DNA of 64,000 nucleotides from JANQEU01 sp965601455 (GTDB lineage: Bacteria; Bacteroidota; Bacteroidia; Cytophagales; Cyclobacteriaceae). Every line of letters begins with the position of its first letter. Positions within the stretch are counted from its first letter, which is position 1. The position numbers were made by a program, and so were the translations under genes. Under the pieces are notes generated by a model. The model did no database searches, was not told the origin of the DNA, and saw only the letters and a list, made by a program, of their open reading frames with translations. The stretch is from the NCBI GenBank assembly GCA_965601455.1, contig OZ271831.1:4464001-4528000 (forward strand). The letters run 5' to 3'. Below are positions 52,976 to 60,884 of this stretch, one piece after another.

Positions 52976-55315
52976 TCAAAATTCGAAAGAGTACTTGATA
53001 AAGGGTAAAATTGGAAATAAGCTGTATTGCACAAACTTCCTATTCCCTCTCCTATCGACATTTATATCGATAAAAAATGGATTTCTACGATTATAAACAT
53101 TGTAAGCCCCCATTGACCAAGTACGAGTCCCCCTTTTTTTCAACTTTGAAAAGGCAAGACTTAAATCCAAACGATGATAACTTCTCATTCGAAAGTTATT
53201 CCTCTCATCGTAGTATTCTAGATTATAACCATAAGGCGCATTCAATGAAGGCCTCTCTGGTAAGTATGCATATTGTGTACTTGGCAATGAAATCGCATTG
53301 CCAGTACCGTAAACCCAGGTTCCACTTATACTAATCCCATCTGACAATTGATAAATCGCAACTACACTTGCATCATGCCTGCGGTCAAATTTATAGGGAT
53401 AGGGTTCTCCGAAGTTCAAATCCTCAAACTCACGAAATGTTTTGGACCAAGTATATCCGATCCATCCATTGAGTCTACCCACCTTCTTTTCCAGTAGGAA
53501 CTCAATACCATAACTAGTCCCATCACCGCTCACTACCTTATCCTCCCAACTGTCTGTTGCATTCAAATAACTGGCACCATCTTCATACTCAATTAGGTTG
53601 CGCATCCACTTATAATACGATTCAACACTAATTTGATAATTCCCAAGGTCCTTGGCCATACCGAATGCAATTTGCTCCGAGAATTGAGGTTTGATGTTGT
53701 TTGTTGAAGGAACCCAAAGATCGGTAGGTAAACCAATACCACCGTTGGTCAGCAAATGAATAAACTGAGCCATTTCAGCATAAGAGGCTTTTATGGTGAA
53801 CCACCCAGGAATAAAAAGTCGCCCTGATAACCTGGGTTGCAAAGCATAATAATCTTTGTTCTCTACAAGAAAATAAGAACCGTGTAATCCCAGATTGAAC
53901 CGTAGGTTCTTCCCAATAGCAAAATCATCTTCCACATAAGAAGAGAATTCCCATGAGGTGGCGCTTGTCACTCCAATAGTGGTATCGCTGACCTGATTGG
54001 AGACAAAAGCAAAAACTCCAGGGTTAAATTCATGACGAATACTATTAACACCCAGCTTTATGTTATGATCTGGCGTCGGTAAATAATCAAAATCCAACTT
54101 GACCGCATAGTCCTGAATACCGGAGGTGTATTCAATGGATTCTCTGATTGTCTCTCGTCCATCAATACCTCGGCTAATGGATTCAACACCTCCAAAAATA
54201 CCAAACTGATATCGACTGTATGTTGCTGTCAGATTCATAAAAAGTTGAGGTGTAAACAGGTGGTTCCATCTGAAGGCCGATATTAAATTTCCCCAATCGA
54301 GTCCAAATTCGTTTTCCTCTTCGTATTCTGTATTCGCTTCAAAGTATTCGTATTCTTCTCGCGCGTAGGCGTCGTCCTTACCACCGTAAAAGCTCAGATA
54401 AACCCGATCCTTGTCTGAAAACCGATGATTAATCTTGGCATTCATATCATGGAAATAGTAACCAAAAACACCGTCTCCCTGGGTTTCGGCTTTGATAATG
54501 GGTCTGGCCAAAAGATCAATGTATGTCCTTCTTCCAGAAATTATGAATGAAGTATTCTCATTCCTAATTGGGCCCTCAAGAGTTAGTTTGGATGAAATCA
54601 GTCCGATGGAAGCGTGACCCTTAAACTCCTGGTTATTCCCTTCTTTCATGGATATATCAATAACCGAGGAAAGTCTGCCCCCGTATCTCGCTGGAAATCC
54701 TCCCTTAATCAGAGATACATTATTGATTGCCTCAGGATTGAAAACCGAAAAGAATCCAAACAGATGAGATGCGTTATATACAGGAACACCATCGAGCAGA
54801 ATTAGATTTTGGTCCGGACCTCCTCCTCTAACATAAATTCCACTGGTCCCTTCAGTTCCTGATTGTACTCCTGGAAGTAGTTGAATAGTCTTCAACACAT
54901 CACTTTCACCAAGTAATGCCGGAATTGCCTTAATCTGTTCGACACCCAATTGTACCGTACTCATCTGAGGTACCATTTCAATGGACTCCTCTCCGGTTAT
55001 CACAACTTCTTCCAGCAGACCTCCCGGATTCAAATCAATGTTCAATGATTTGTTCTCATTTAGAAAAAACTTCTGGTTTCCAGCTGTAAAACCGACAAAA
55101 GCTATTGTGAGATCAACGGTGTCAGCTAGTAGAGTTAGGCTAAAGAATCCGAAAGCATTTGAGATTGTGCCTTTACCACTGACTTTATCCAGGATCGTTG
55201 CACCAATTAAATTCTCCCCATTCTCCGCGTCTTTAATGAATCCACTAATAGTGTAATTCTGTGCACTCACAGCAACGGAAAAAAAACAAAGGAAAATCAC
55301 AATTGACTTCTTCAA
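52976..55315 (-). CDS. TonB-dependent outer-membrane receptor
   Basis: Outer-membrane importer with a carboxypeptidase-regulatory domain (IKDAENGENLIGATILDKVSGKG broken at 20), a plug (SDVLKTIQLLPGVQ, IYVRGGGPDQNLILLDGVP), and a 22-strand barrel ending IKYSFEF. I start at TTG 55315 (MKKSIVIFLCFFSVAVSAQ), which gives a proper signal peptide; the longest frame begins at TTG 55342. No ATG is near. It is followed at 1 base by the DUF4249 lipoprotein, as is usual in Bacteroidota. The ligand is not known; the plug lacks a SusC-type long N-terminus, so carbohydrate specificity is not suggested. Confidence 0.92.
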   Translation of the reverse strand: MKKSIVIFLCFFSVAVSAQNYTISGFIKDAENGENLIGATILDKVSGKGTISNAFGFFSLTLLADTVDLTIAFVGFTAGNQKFFLNENKSLNIDLNPGGLLEEVVITGEESIEMVPQMSTVQLGVEQIKAIPALLGESDVLKTIQLLPGVQSGTEGTSGIYVRGGGPDQNLILLDGVPVYNASHLFGFFSVFNPEAINNVSLIKGGFPARYGGRLSSVIDISMKEGNNQEFKGHASIGLISSKLTLEGPIRNENTSFIISGRRTYIDLLARPIIKAETQGDGVFGYYFHDMNAKINHRFSDKDRVYLSFYGGKDDAYAREEYEYFEANTEYEEENEFGLDWGNLISAFRWNHLFTPQLFMNLTATYSRYQFGIFGGVESISRGIDGRETIRESIEYTSGIQDYAVKLDFDYLPTPDHNIKLGVNSIRHEFNPGVFAFVSNQVSDTTIGVTSATSWEFSSYVEDDFAIGKNLRFNLGLHGSYFLVENKDYYALQPRLSGRLFIPGWFTIKASYAEMAQFIHLLTNGGIGLPTDLWVPSTNNIKPQFSEQIAFGMAKDLGNYQISVESYYKWMRNLIEYEDGASYLNATDSWEDKVVSGDGTSYGIEFLLEKKVGRLNGWIGYTWSKTFREFEDLNFGEPYPYKFDRRHDASVVAIYQLSDGISISGTWVYGTGNAISLPSTQYAYLPERPSLNAPYGYNLEYYDERNNFRMRSYHRLDLSLAFSKLKKRGTRTWSMGAYNVYNRRNPFFIDINVDRRGNRKFVQYSLFPILPFIKYSFEF

Positions 55316-55439
55316 AGTTGTATCGTTGTTAAGCCCGTACAACGCCGAATAACGCTTGATCGCATTTAACGAATCCAGAATATGATCTAAGTATACGGAT
55401 AGTAGACACTTTCTTCCTAAAAATACCTAAAACTGGGTA

Positions 55440-55470
55440 TTGAATTCGGTAGGTGTGAAAGGTAATTTTA
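55440..55470 (+). promoter_or_regulatory. Possible promoter of a short untranslated transcript
   Basis: TTG (55440-55442), 20 bases, TAATTTTA (55463-55470), one mismatch in the -7 element. It would start a roughly 75-base RNA ending at the hairpin at 55525-55555. Confidence 0.25.
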
Positions 55471-55524
55471 CAATAAGCTTTCAAAATCAACTTGATAGCT
55501 CCTTAACAACTAATTCTCTCCGTG

Positions 55525-55555
55525 CCGCTCCAATTATTTGGGGCGGTTTTTTTTT
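55525..55555 (+). terminator. Terminator with no plus-strand gene upstream
   Basis: CCGCTCCAA / TTGGGGCGG stem (one G-U pair) followed by nine T. It is correctly oriented for a plus transcript, but upstream on that strand to 55343 there is no gene, and the opposite strand holds the TonB receptor start. Confidence 0.85.
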
Positions 55556-55617
55556 AAGCGGTAGATGATTAGGTAGGTACTTCAAATGGCCTTTGGTATT
55601 TTCGCGCCATGACAAAG

Positions 55618-56385
55618 ATGCACCTGGTAAGTTGGAATGTAAATGGCATTAGAGCCATTGTAAAAAAGGACTTTTTAAAGGATATCAAAGCTCTAGACCC
55701 GGACATCTTATGTCTTCAGGAAACCAAGGCACAACCTGAGGATGCCCAAACAACGTTGTCGTTGGTGAATGGATATCATATTTACACAAACAGTAGCAAA
55801 GCACGAAAAGGATATTCAGGAACCGCACTTTTGACAAAGTCTAAACCAATTGATGTCATCTACGATTTAGGTATTGAAGAACACGATCAGGAAGGTCGGG
55901 TCATCACTGGTGAATTCGAAGATTTCTATGTAGTTACTGTCTACACTCCTAATTCGGGAGAGGGTATGAAACGTTTGGACTACCGGGGTGAATGGGACGT
56001 AGCTTTTAGAAATCACGTTAAAGCACTTGAAGAGAAGAAGCCCGTAATCATTTGTGGTGACCTAAATGTTGCTCATAAGGAAATCGATCTTGCTCGCCCT
56101 AAACCTAATTATAACAAGACTAGCGGGTATACACAGAAAGAAATCGACGGATTATCCAATCTATTGGCCGAAGGATATATCGACTCATTTCGCAAATTCT
56201 ACCCTGATGAAGTAAAGTACAGCTGGTGGAACTACAAGTTCAACGCCAGGTCTAGGAATGTTGGTTGGCGAATCGATTATTTTCTTGTTAGTGCCGCCCT
56301 CGAAAGCAGACTCAAGGATTCACTTATCTATAATGATGTTTTGGGATCGGATCATTGCCCGGTTGGAATAGAAATCGATAGTTAA
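55618..56385 (+). CDS. xth: Exodeoxyribonuclease III / AP endonuclease
   Basis: Base-excision repair nuclease. The ATG at 55618 (MHLVSWNVNGIRAI) is the best start: the ATG at 55609 is only 5 bases from a -7-like TATTTTCG box (55597-55604), and the family begins at this motif. The 255 residues include LCLQETKAQ (catalytic Glu), VVTVYTPNSGEG, ICGDLNVAHKEIDLARP, YSWWNYKFNARSRNVGWRIDYFLVS and GSDHCPVGIEI. All catalytic residues are visible. It is unlinked to its neighbours and overlaps the convergent secreted-protein gene by 4 bases. Confidence 0.94.
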   Translation: MHLVSWNVNGIRAIVKKDFLKDIKALDPDILCLQETKAQPEDAQTTLSLVNGYHIYTNSSKARKGYSGTALLTKSKPIDVIYDLGIEEHDQEGRVITGEFEDFYVVTVYTPNSGEGMKRLDYRGEWDVAFRNHVKALEEKKPVIICGDLNVAHKEIDLARPKPNYNKTSGYTQKEIDGLSNLLAEGYIDSFRKFYPDEVKYSWWNYKFNARSRNVGWRIDYFLVSAALESRLKDSLIYNDVLGSDHCPVGIEIDS

Positions 56386-56963
56386 GGATCTACTTTCTTA
56401 CAAAAGATCATCCATGTAGGGTACACTATAGATTCATCTGGATTGACCCACTCTCCTCTCCAATTGAATCCTTCATCGGAGATATTATAAAACCTAATCT
56501 TATAAAATCCATCCATACCATTTGGAGCTTTTTGCGGATTGTAGAGTACGATATCCCCGGAGTCTATCCTGGTACCGTGCCAAGATGCAGGATTCCATGC
56601 AATTCCGGGATAGCTATAGTACGTAACCACCCACCGGGAGCTGTCTGCATGATACTGTCTAATACTGCCTGCATAGAATTCGTTTTCTTGCCAGACCTCA
56701 TCCTGAACTGCATAACCATTCATGATATACTTCCACTTCCAAGTCATCTGTAGGGTATCAGCCCATGTTTGATCAGGATTTCTTGATACTGACTTACAAT
56801 TACATAACCCTATTAAGTCCTGGAAATCACCGGTGGCGGTTGGCGCCATAGGATTTAACCGACCGTATGGATATTCTTTGTTTGATTCGAATTGGAATGT
56901 TTTCTCTGATTGAGCGAATGTCAAATAGGGTAAAAGTGAGATGAAAATGAAAATCCGTTTCAT
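56382..56963 (-). CDS. Uncharacterised secreted protein (DUF1579-like shape)
   Basis: A 193-residue protein with signal peptide (MKRIFIFISLLPYLTFAQ) and no membrane segment. The mature part is Trp/Tyr-rich (DTLQMTWKWKYIMNG, RWVVTYYSYPGIAWNP, NWRGEWVNPDESIVYP), compatible with a small lipocalin-like or DUF1579-like barrel. The assignment is weak. Two cysteines lie in LCNCKS. It overlaps xth by 4 bases on the other strand, and the sodA terminator lies just upstream. Confidence 0.6.
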   Translation of the reverse strand: MKRIFIFISLLPYLTFAQSEKTFQFESNKEYPYGRLNPMAPTATGDFQDLIGLCNCKSVSRNPDQTWADTLQMTWKWKYIMNGYAVQDEVWQENEFYAGSIRQYHADSSRWVVTYYSYPGIAWNPASWHGTRIDSGDIVLYNPQKAPNGMDGFYKIRFYNISDEGFNWRGEWVNPDESIVYPTWMIFCKKVDP

Positions 56964-57007
56964 GATGCTTTATTCCATAACATGAAGAAGTACGGATTCC
57001 CTTAAAC

Positions 57008-57036
57008 AAAAAAAGACCTGTTCGACAGGTCTTTTT
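57008..57036 (-). terminator. Rho-independent terminator of sodA
   Basis: GACCTGT / ACAGGTC stem with a three-base loop, flanked by A- and T-runs, 22 bases after the sodA stop. Confidence 0.88.
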
Positions 57037-57057
57037 CAAAGTTTAGTATGTATAAAA

Positions 57058-57663
57058 CTATTTTCCAGCCTCAAATCTCTTTGAAACTTCATCCCAGTTG
57101 ATCACACTGAAGAAGGCAGAAATGTAGTCCGGTCTTCTATTTTGATAGTTAAGGTAATAGGCATGTTCCCAAACATCCAGACCCAATATTGGTGTTCCAT
57201 CACCATCTGTTCCTGGCATAAGTGGATTATCCTGATTTGCCGTAGAGCTTACTTCAAGCTTTCCACCAGGATGCACACAGAGCCAGGCCCATCCTGATCC
57301 AAATCGAGTTGCGGCCGCATTACTGAATTCTTCCTTGAATTTATCAAAAGATCCAAAAGAATCGTCAATAGCCTTCGCAAGATCGCCGGATGGATTACCT
57401 CCGCCATCGCCGCTCATGATTGTCCAAAACAAACTATGGTTCCAGTGACCACCGCCATTGTTACGGACAGCAGGAACATTCGAATGCTCTTTACATATAT
57501 CGTCTAGACTTTTGCCCTCCATCTCTGTTCCAGCGATCGCATCGTTAAGCTTGGTAACATATGCGTTGTGGTGTTTACCATGATGGATTTCCATTGTTTT
57601 TGCGTCAATATGCGGTTCAAGCGCATCGTGTGCATAGGGTAAGTTTGGTAGTTCAAATGCCAT
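57058..57663 (-). CDS. sodA: Superoxide dismutase (Fe/Mn family, Mn-like)
   Basis: Converts superoxide to hydrogen peroxide and oxygen. The 201 residues contain metal ligands in TMEIHHGKHHNAYV (His), GGHWNHSLFW (His), and DVWEHAYYLNYQNRR (Asp, His). The ANQDNPLM segment carries the outer-sphere Gln at the position typical of Mn-type enzymes. No signal peptide, so cytoplasmic. A Shine-Dalgarno-like AAGGAG lies just before the ATG. It is monocistronic, with its own terminator. Confidence 0.96.
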   Translation of the reverse strand: MAFELPNLPYAHDALEPHIDAKTMEIHHGKHHNAYVTKLNDAIAGTEMEGKSLDDICKEHSNVPAVRNNGGGHWNHSLFWTIMSGDGGGNPSGDLAKAIDDSFGSFDKFKEEFSNAAATRFGSGWAWLCVHPGGKLEVSSTANQDNPLMPGTDGDGTPILGLDVWEHAYYLNYQNRRPDYISAFFSVINWDEVSKRFEAGK

Positions 57664-57746
57664 ATTCTCCTTGATTATTTTTTGATTTCTATAATTAGAT
57701 ACTAAGACAATATTTTAGATTATTTGGTTCACCTTTTCTCCAATAA

Positions 57747-59126
57747 TCAGGACTCAAACTTCAACAACCTTTTGGAGAGGTAGGTAAAAAGCGAACTGTA
57801 GGTAAAATAAAAGAACATCAAAGGGATAAACTTGAAAAACCCTCTTCTAAATGTATACGCCACATTGACTCCTTCGATATGCAGTAGCATCAGGGTGAAA
57901 ACCACCAACAGGAAAACCTGTGTCCATATGAAAAATATGCCCTTACCATTCCTGAATAGTAGGAAGTTAAGTAATGCACCAACTGCAAAAACAGGGATCA
58001 AATAATTCCAGTATTGACCTTCAAGTATAACCGAGTTGAACATATCATCCATGTAACTGATCATTCTCCCAAAATAGTTACTGAAGTCAAGGTTTAATAA
58101 TCCGGAACTAATGGAACTCACAGGAAGAAATAATGATGTGTACAAACCGGTCCAAAGAAAGAATGTAAGCAGTGGAAATGCCAAATACAAAATCCCCATT
58201 TTCACCCTTTCCCAATTGAATGCCCACCTCCCCCTTTCATAGAAAAGAATGAACAAACCAATAGGTAGGAAAAATACAGTTTCTGACCGGGTCCAACAAG
58301 CCATGGACATTAGAACTATTGACAAATACAGAGCTGGTGTATTTGATCGATCCCTATAGAAGTCGTACATAAAGATCAAACTTAATGTGAAGAAAATGGC
58401 GTTTGAATAGTCGGTCTGTATCAGATATGAATAAGCATACAATTCCGGAATACTCAACAATAATACGGTGAATAATCCCGCAAAATATGGATGTAGATCT
58501 CGGGCAATCTTACGATAGAATAAAGCAAAAAATGAGAAATTCAGTACGATCAGCCAGACCTTTCCAAAAGGAAAGCCAACTGACCTGAATATGACTTGCA
58601 TCAGCATCGTGAAAGGTGCATAAAACGCTTGATTACTCCAGCCGGTAGTGTTAAATAAAAGATCAGTAAAAACCGTGGATCGAATAGTGGATTCTTTTAC
58701 CGCATATTTCGCCACAAGATCAATACCAACTACTGTGTCAAACGGGGAAATCGGATTATAATAACACCTCCAACCACTGAGACCCAGAAGAAATAGGATT
58801 GCTAAAAGAAAGGGGATTTCGTATAGTTTTAATCTAGGTTTTCTCCCAAATATAACTTTGAATCGAAGCCATGAATTTCTGAATTTGACATGAAAGAGTA
58901 TGGCAACAACAAATAAGAATCCCAAGATCGACCAATAACGGATAGGGATCCCAATCATGTCCAAAACCAATACTGGAAACGTGGATAGCGGCAGACCAAT
59001 CACGAATGACAGCGGAATAATATCCTTTACTTCCGTCGAACCTTCAAGCCGCTTGACCAAACCAAATCCAATTAGAAATTGGACAGTGATAAGTGCTATG
59101 AATTTAATTGCTACTTCCATTGTCAA
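57747..59126 (-). CDS. Polytopic membrane protein, GT39-like
   Basis: A 459-residue protein with about 12 membrane spans. An extracytoplasmic loop after TM4 holds YYNPISPFDTVVGIDLVAKY, where an Asp in such a loop is catalytic in GT-C/GT39 transferases, and TM segments carry FYRDRSNTPALYLSIVLMSM. It could add sugars from a lipid carrier to surface polymers. The assignment is by layout only. It overlaps the upstream single-span gene by 23 bases, so they are probably co-transcribed and may act together at the envelope. Confidence 0.65.
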   Translation of the reverse strand: MTMEVAIKFIALITVQFLIGFGLVKRLEGSTEVKDIIPLSFVIGLPLSTFPVLVLDMIGIPIRYWSILGFLFVVAILFHVKFRNSWLRFKVIFGRKPRLKLYEIPFLLAILFLLGLSGWRCYYNPISPFDTVVGIDLVAKYAVKESTIRSTVFTDLLFNTTGWSNQAFYAPFTMLMQVIFRSVGFPFGKVWLIVLNFSFFALFYRKIARDLHPYFAGLFTVLLLSIPELYAYSYLIQTDYSNAIFFTLSLIFMYDFYRDRSNTPALYLSIVLMSMACWTRSETVFFLPIGLFILFYERGRWAFNWERVKMGILYLAFPLLTFFLWTGLYTSLFLPVSSISSGLLNLDFSNYFGRMISYMDDMFNSVILEGQYWNYLIPVFAVGALLNFLLFRNGKGIFFIWTQVFLLVVFTLMLLHIEGVNVAYTFRRGFFKFIPLMFFYFTYSSLFTYLSKRLLKFES

Positions 59127-59703
59127 CCATTTCCTGATATCGTTTTAAAATGTTTTCACGGATATTCTCATTTCTAATTTCCAGCAGAGAGATATCATCA
59201 TTGTCGTTTAATAAAAGACAAAAATTTGCTCGATTTCGAATTTCCGCCGGCATATCCCAGGAAACAATGTGAAGACTGTCGCAGTAATAGTACATTACAC
59301 TCGGTGTTAACCACAAATTCAAATAACTATTTTCCTGGACTACCTTCGCATTGCGAATAAGCTCCTTCGGTGGAAACATCAAAGTATCTTCTGCTCCCAG
59401 CTTTTCACATAAAAAAGCGCTAAGATTTCTAACGTACTGGTTTCGGAGACCCGAGCGATGTTCGGTGTCGAGCTGGTCAATTTGGTCGTCTATTGAATTG
59501 TAATACTTCAAAATTCTATCCTCGACCCATGTCCTGTTTTTTTCGGCAAAGAAGAACCCTGACAATAGAAAGATGGTACCGACCAACAACAAAAACTGTT
59601 TCCCCCAATTATTTTGAGATTGCTTTGGAACTGGTTCAACAACCTTTTTTGGCGGTTCCTTTTTCTTAATCTTATAAAGGTCTTTCCTGGATTTTTTTGC
59701 CAT
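59104..59703 (-). CDS. Single-span membrane protein of unknown function
   Basis: A 199-residue protein. It has a basic, proline-rich cytoplasmic N-terminus (MAKKSRKDLYKIKKKEPPKK), one membrane span (about 37-53, LLLVGTIFLLSGFFF) and an extracytoplasmic domain with no recognised motif. No signal peptide is cleaved. Overlap with the GT39-like gene suggests a joint role in envelope or glycan work. The family is not recognised. Confidence 0.65.
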   Translation of the reverse strand: MAKKSRKDLYKIKKKEPPKKVVEPVPKQSQNNWGKQFLLLVGTIFLLSGFFFAEKNRTWVEDRILKYYNSIDDQIDQLDTEHRSGLRNQYVRNLSAFLCEKLGAEDTLMFPPKELIRNAKVVQENSYLNLWLTPSVMYYYCDSLHIVSWDMPAEIRNRANFCLLLNDNDDISLLEIRNENIRENILKRYQEMVDNGSSN

Positions 59704-59798
59704 ATCTCTTTAGGTCGACTACAAGATATTAAGAAATAGCATTGGGAGCGAGCTCCACCAAAGACAAGTGAATTTCTGCAATTTCGATGTGGAAAGGA

Positions 59799-60245
59799 TT
59801 AGCGTAGCCCATCAAAAAAATTTGTCACCAATTGACCACACTCTTCTTCTAATAAACCAATGGATAAATCTGTTCTTGGGTGCAATACGGATGGACTTAA
59901 TCTCGTAAAACCTCTTTCTTTGTCTCGCGCGCCCACGATCAATTTTCCCATTTGACTCCAAAAAAGGGCACCAGCGCACATCACGCATGGTTCAAGGGTC
60001 ACGTAAAGATGACAATCCTGAAGATATTTTGATCCAAAATAATTTTGGGCAGAAGTGATGGCCAGCATCTCGGCATGTGCGGTGCAATCCTGCAATCGTT
60101 CTACTTGATTATGGGCTCTGGCAATTACACGATTTTCGACTACAACGACACATCCTACTGGTATTTCACCTTCATCAAAGGCCATTTGAGCTTCCTTCAA
60201 TGCCAGCTGCATAAAATGCTCATCACTATGTATGGATAGTTTCAT
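59799..60245 (-). CDS. tadA: tRNA-specific adenosine deaminase
   Basis: Makes inosine at position 34 of tRNA-Arg. The 148-residue zinc deaminase has the ligand and catalytic motifs DCTAHAEMLAI (His, Glu) and LEPCVMCAGALF (two Cys). An N-terminal FMQLALKEAQMAFDEGEIPVGCV is typical. It overlaps the upstream secreted protein gene by 4 bases and may share its transcript. Confidence 0.95.
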   Translation of the reverse strand: MKLSIHSDEHFMQLALKEAQMAFDEGEIPVGCVVVVENRVIARAHNQVERLQDCTAHAEMLAITSAQNYFGSKYLQDCHLYVTLEPCVMCAGALFWSQMGKLIVGARDKERGFTRLSPSVLHPRTDLSIGLLEEECGQLVTNFFDGLR

Positions 60246-60796
60246 TCCCGAATTTGAATAGTTGACATTATTTGAGCGGCTATGGGAGCCCAGTCGCCTC
60301 TGGTTCTGGCGGGAGAACTGAAATTGAATAATAAAAGTCGGTCATTGTAAGGAGTGTAAACAATATAAACGTATTTAGAGAGGCTCCCTTGATCCATAAA
60401 TGAGTTCTGTTCATCTCTAACCATTCCAACGAACTCAAAAGCGATAAAATCCCTTTGATTAATTGTCAGGATTGTATCCTTCGTAAAACGAACTTCGTCA
60501 TATAAACTGGATATTCCAGATCGATAAAACTGTCGAAGAATAGATAAGTCATTTCCCCAGGACGTACTTGTGATGTTAATACCAAGATCTACAGTTCCAT
60601 CACGATTGGTGAACGTTGCTATCGGCGGCTGATTTGAAACATATTTCTGTTGTTGTTCAAGTTCAGACATTGGCAAAAACTCCTGCGGCAATTGCAGTTG
60701 GATGGCTTTGTTCACTTTTACCTTTTTAAAAGGTACCTGGGCATTCAAAGAAAAGCCCGGTACTATCACTAAAAGAATCAAAAATCTCATTCTCAT
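60242..60796 (-). CDS. Uncharacterised secreted protein
   Basis: A 184-residue protein with a signal peptide (FLILLVIVPGFSLNAQ). The mature part has a PsbP/DcrB-like flavour (AIQLQLPQEFLPM..., a TFTNRDGTVDLGINIT strand pair, and a late YVYIVYTPYNDRLLLFNFSS), possibly a mixed alpha/beta domain. A TAGCTTTG promoter element lies upstream. It overlaps tadA by 4 bases. Function is unknown. Confidence 0.65.
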   Translation of the reverse strand: MRMRFLILLVIVPGFSLNAQVPFKKVKVNKAIQLQLPQEFLPMSELEQQQKYVSNQPPIATFTNRDGTVDLGINITSTSWGNDLSILRQFYRSGISSLYDEVRFTKDTILTINQRDFIAFEFVGMVRDEQNSFMDQGSLSKYVYIVYTPYNDRLLLFNFSSPARTRGDWAPIAAQIMSTIQIRE

Positions 60797-60824
60797 TTAT
60801 TCTTTTATTACTCCTCCAGTCAAC

Positions 60825-60855
60825 GGTGACAAAGCTAAAACTATTGCTAAATTTG
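60825..60855 (+). promoter_or_regulatory. Promoter of aspS
   Basis: GGTG (60825-60828), 19 bases, TAAATTTG (60848-60855); the -7 element is exact. The expected start of the transcript is about 25 bases before the aspS ATG. Confidence 0.5.
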
Positions 60856-60860
60856 CCACC
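60830..60860 (-). promoter_or_regulatory. Promoter of the secreted-protein/tadA operon
   Basis: Minus-strand TAGCTTTG (60830-60837) is exact, with GGTG 19 bases upstream (60857-60860). It mirrors the aspS promoter on the other strand. Confidence 0.45.
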
Positions 60861-60884
60861 TTTCATAAAACGAGATACTAGAAC

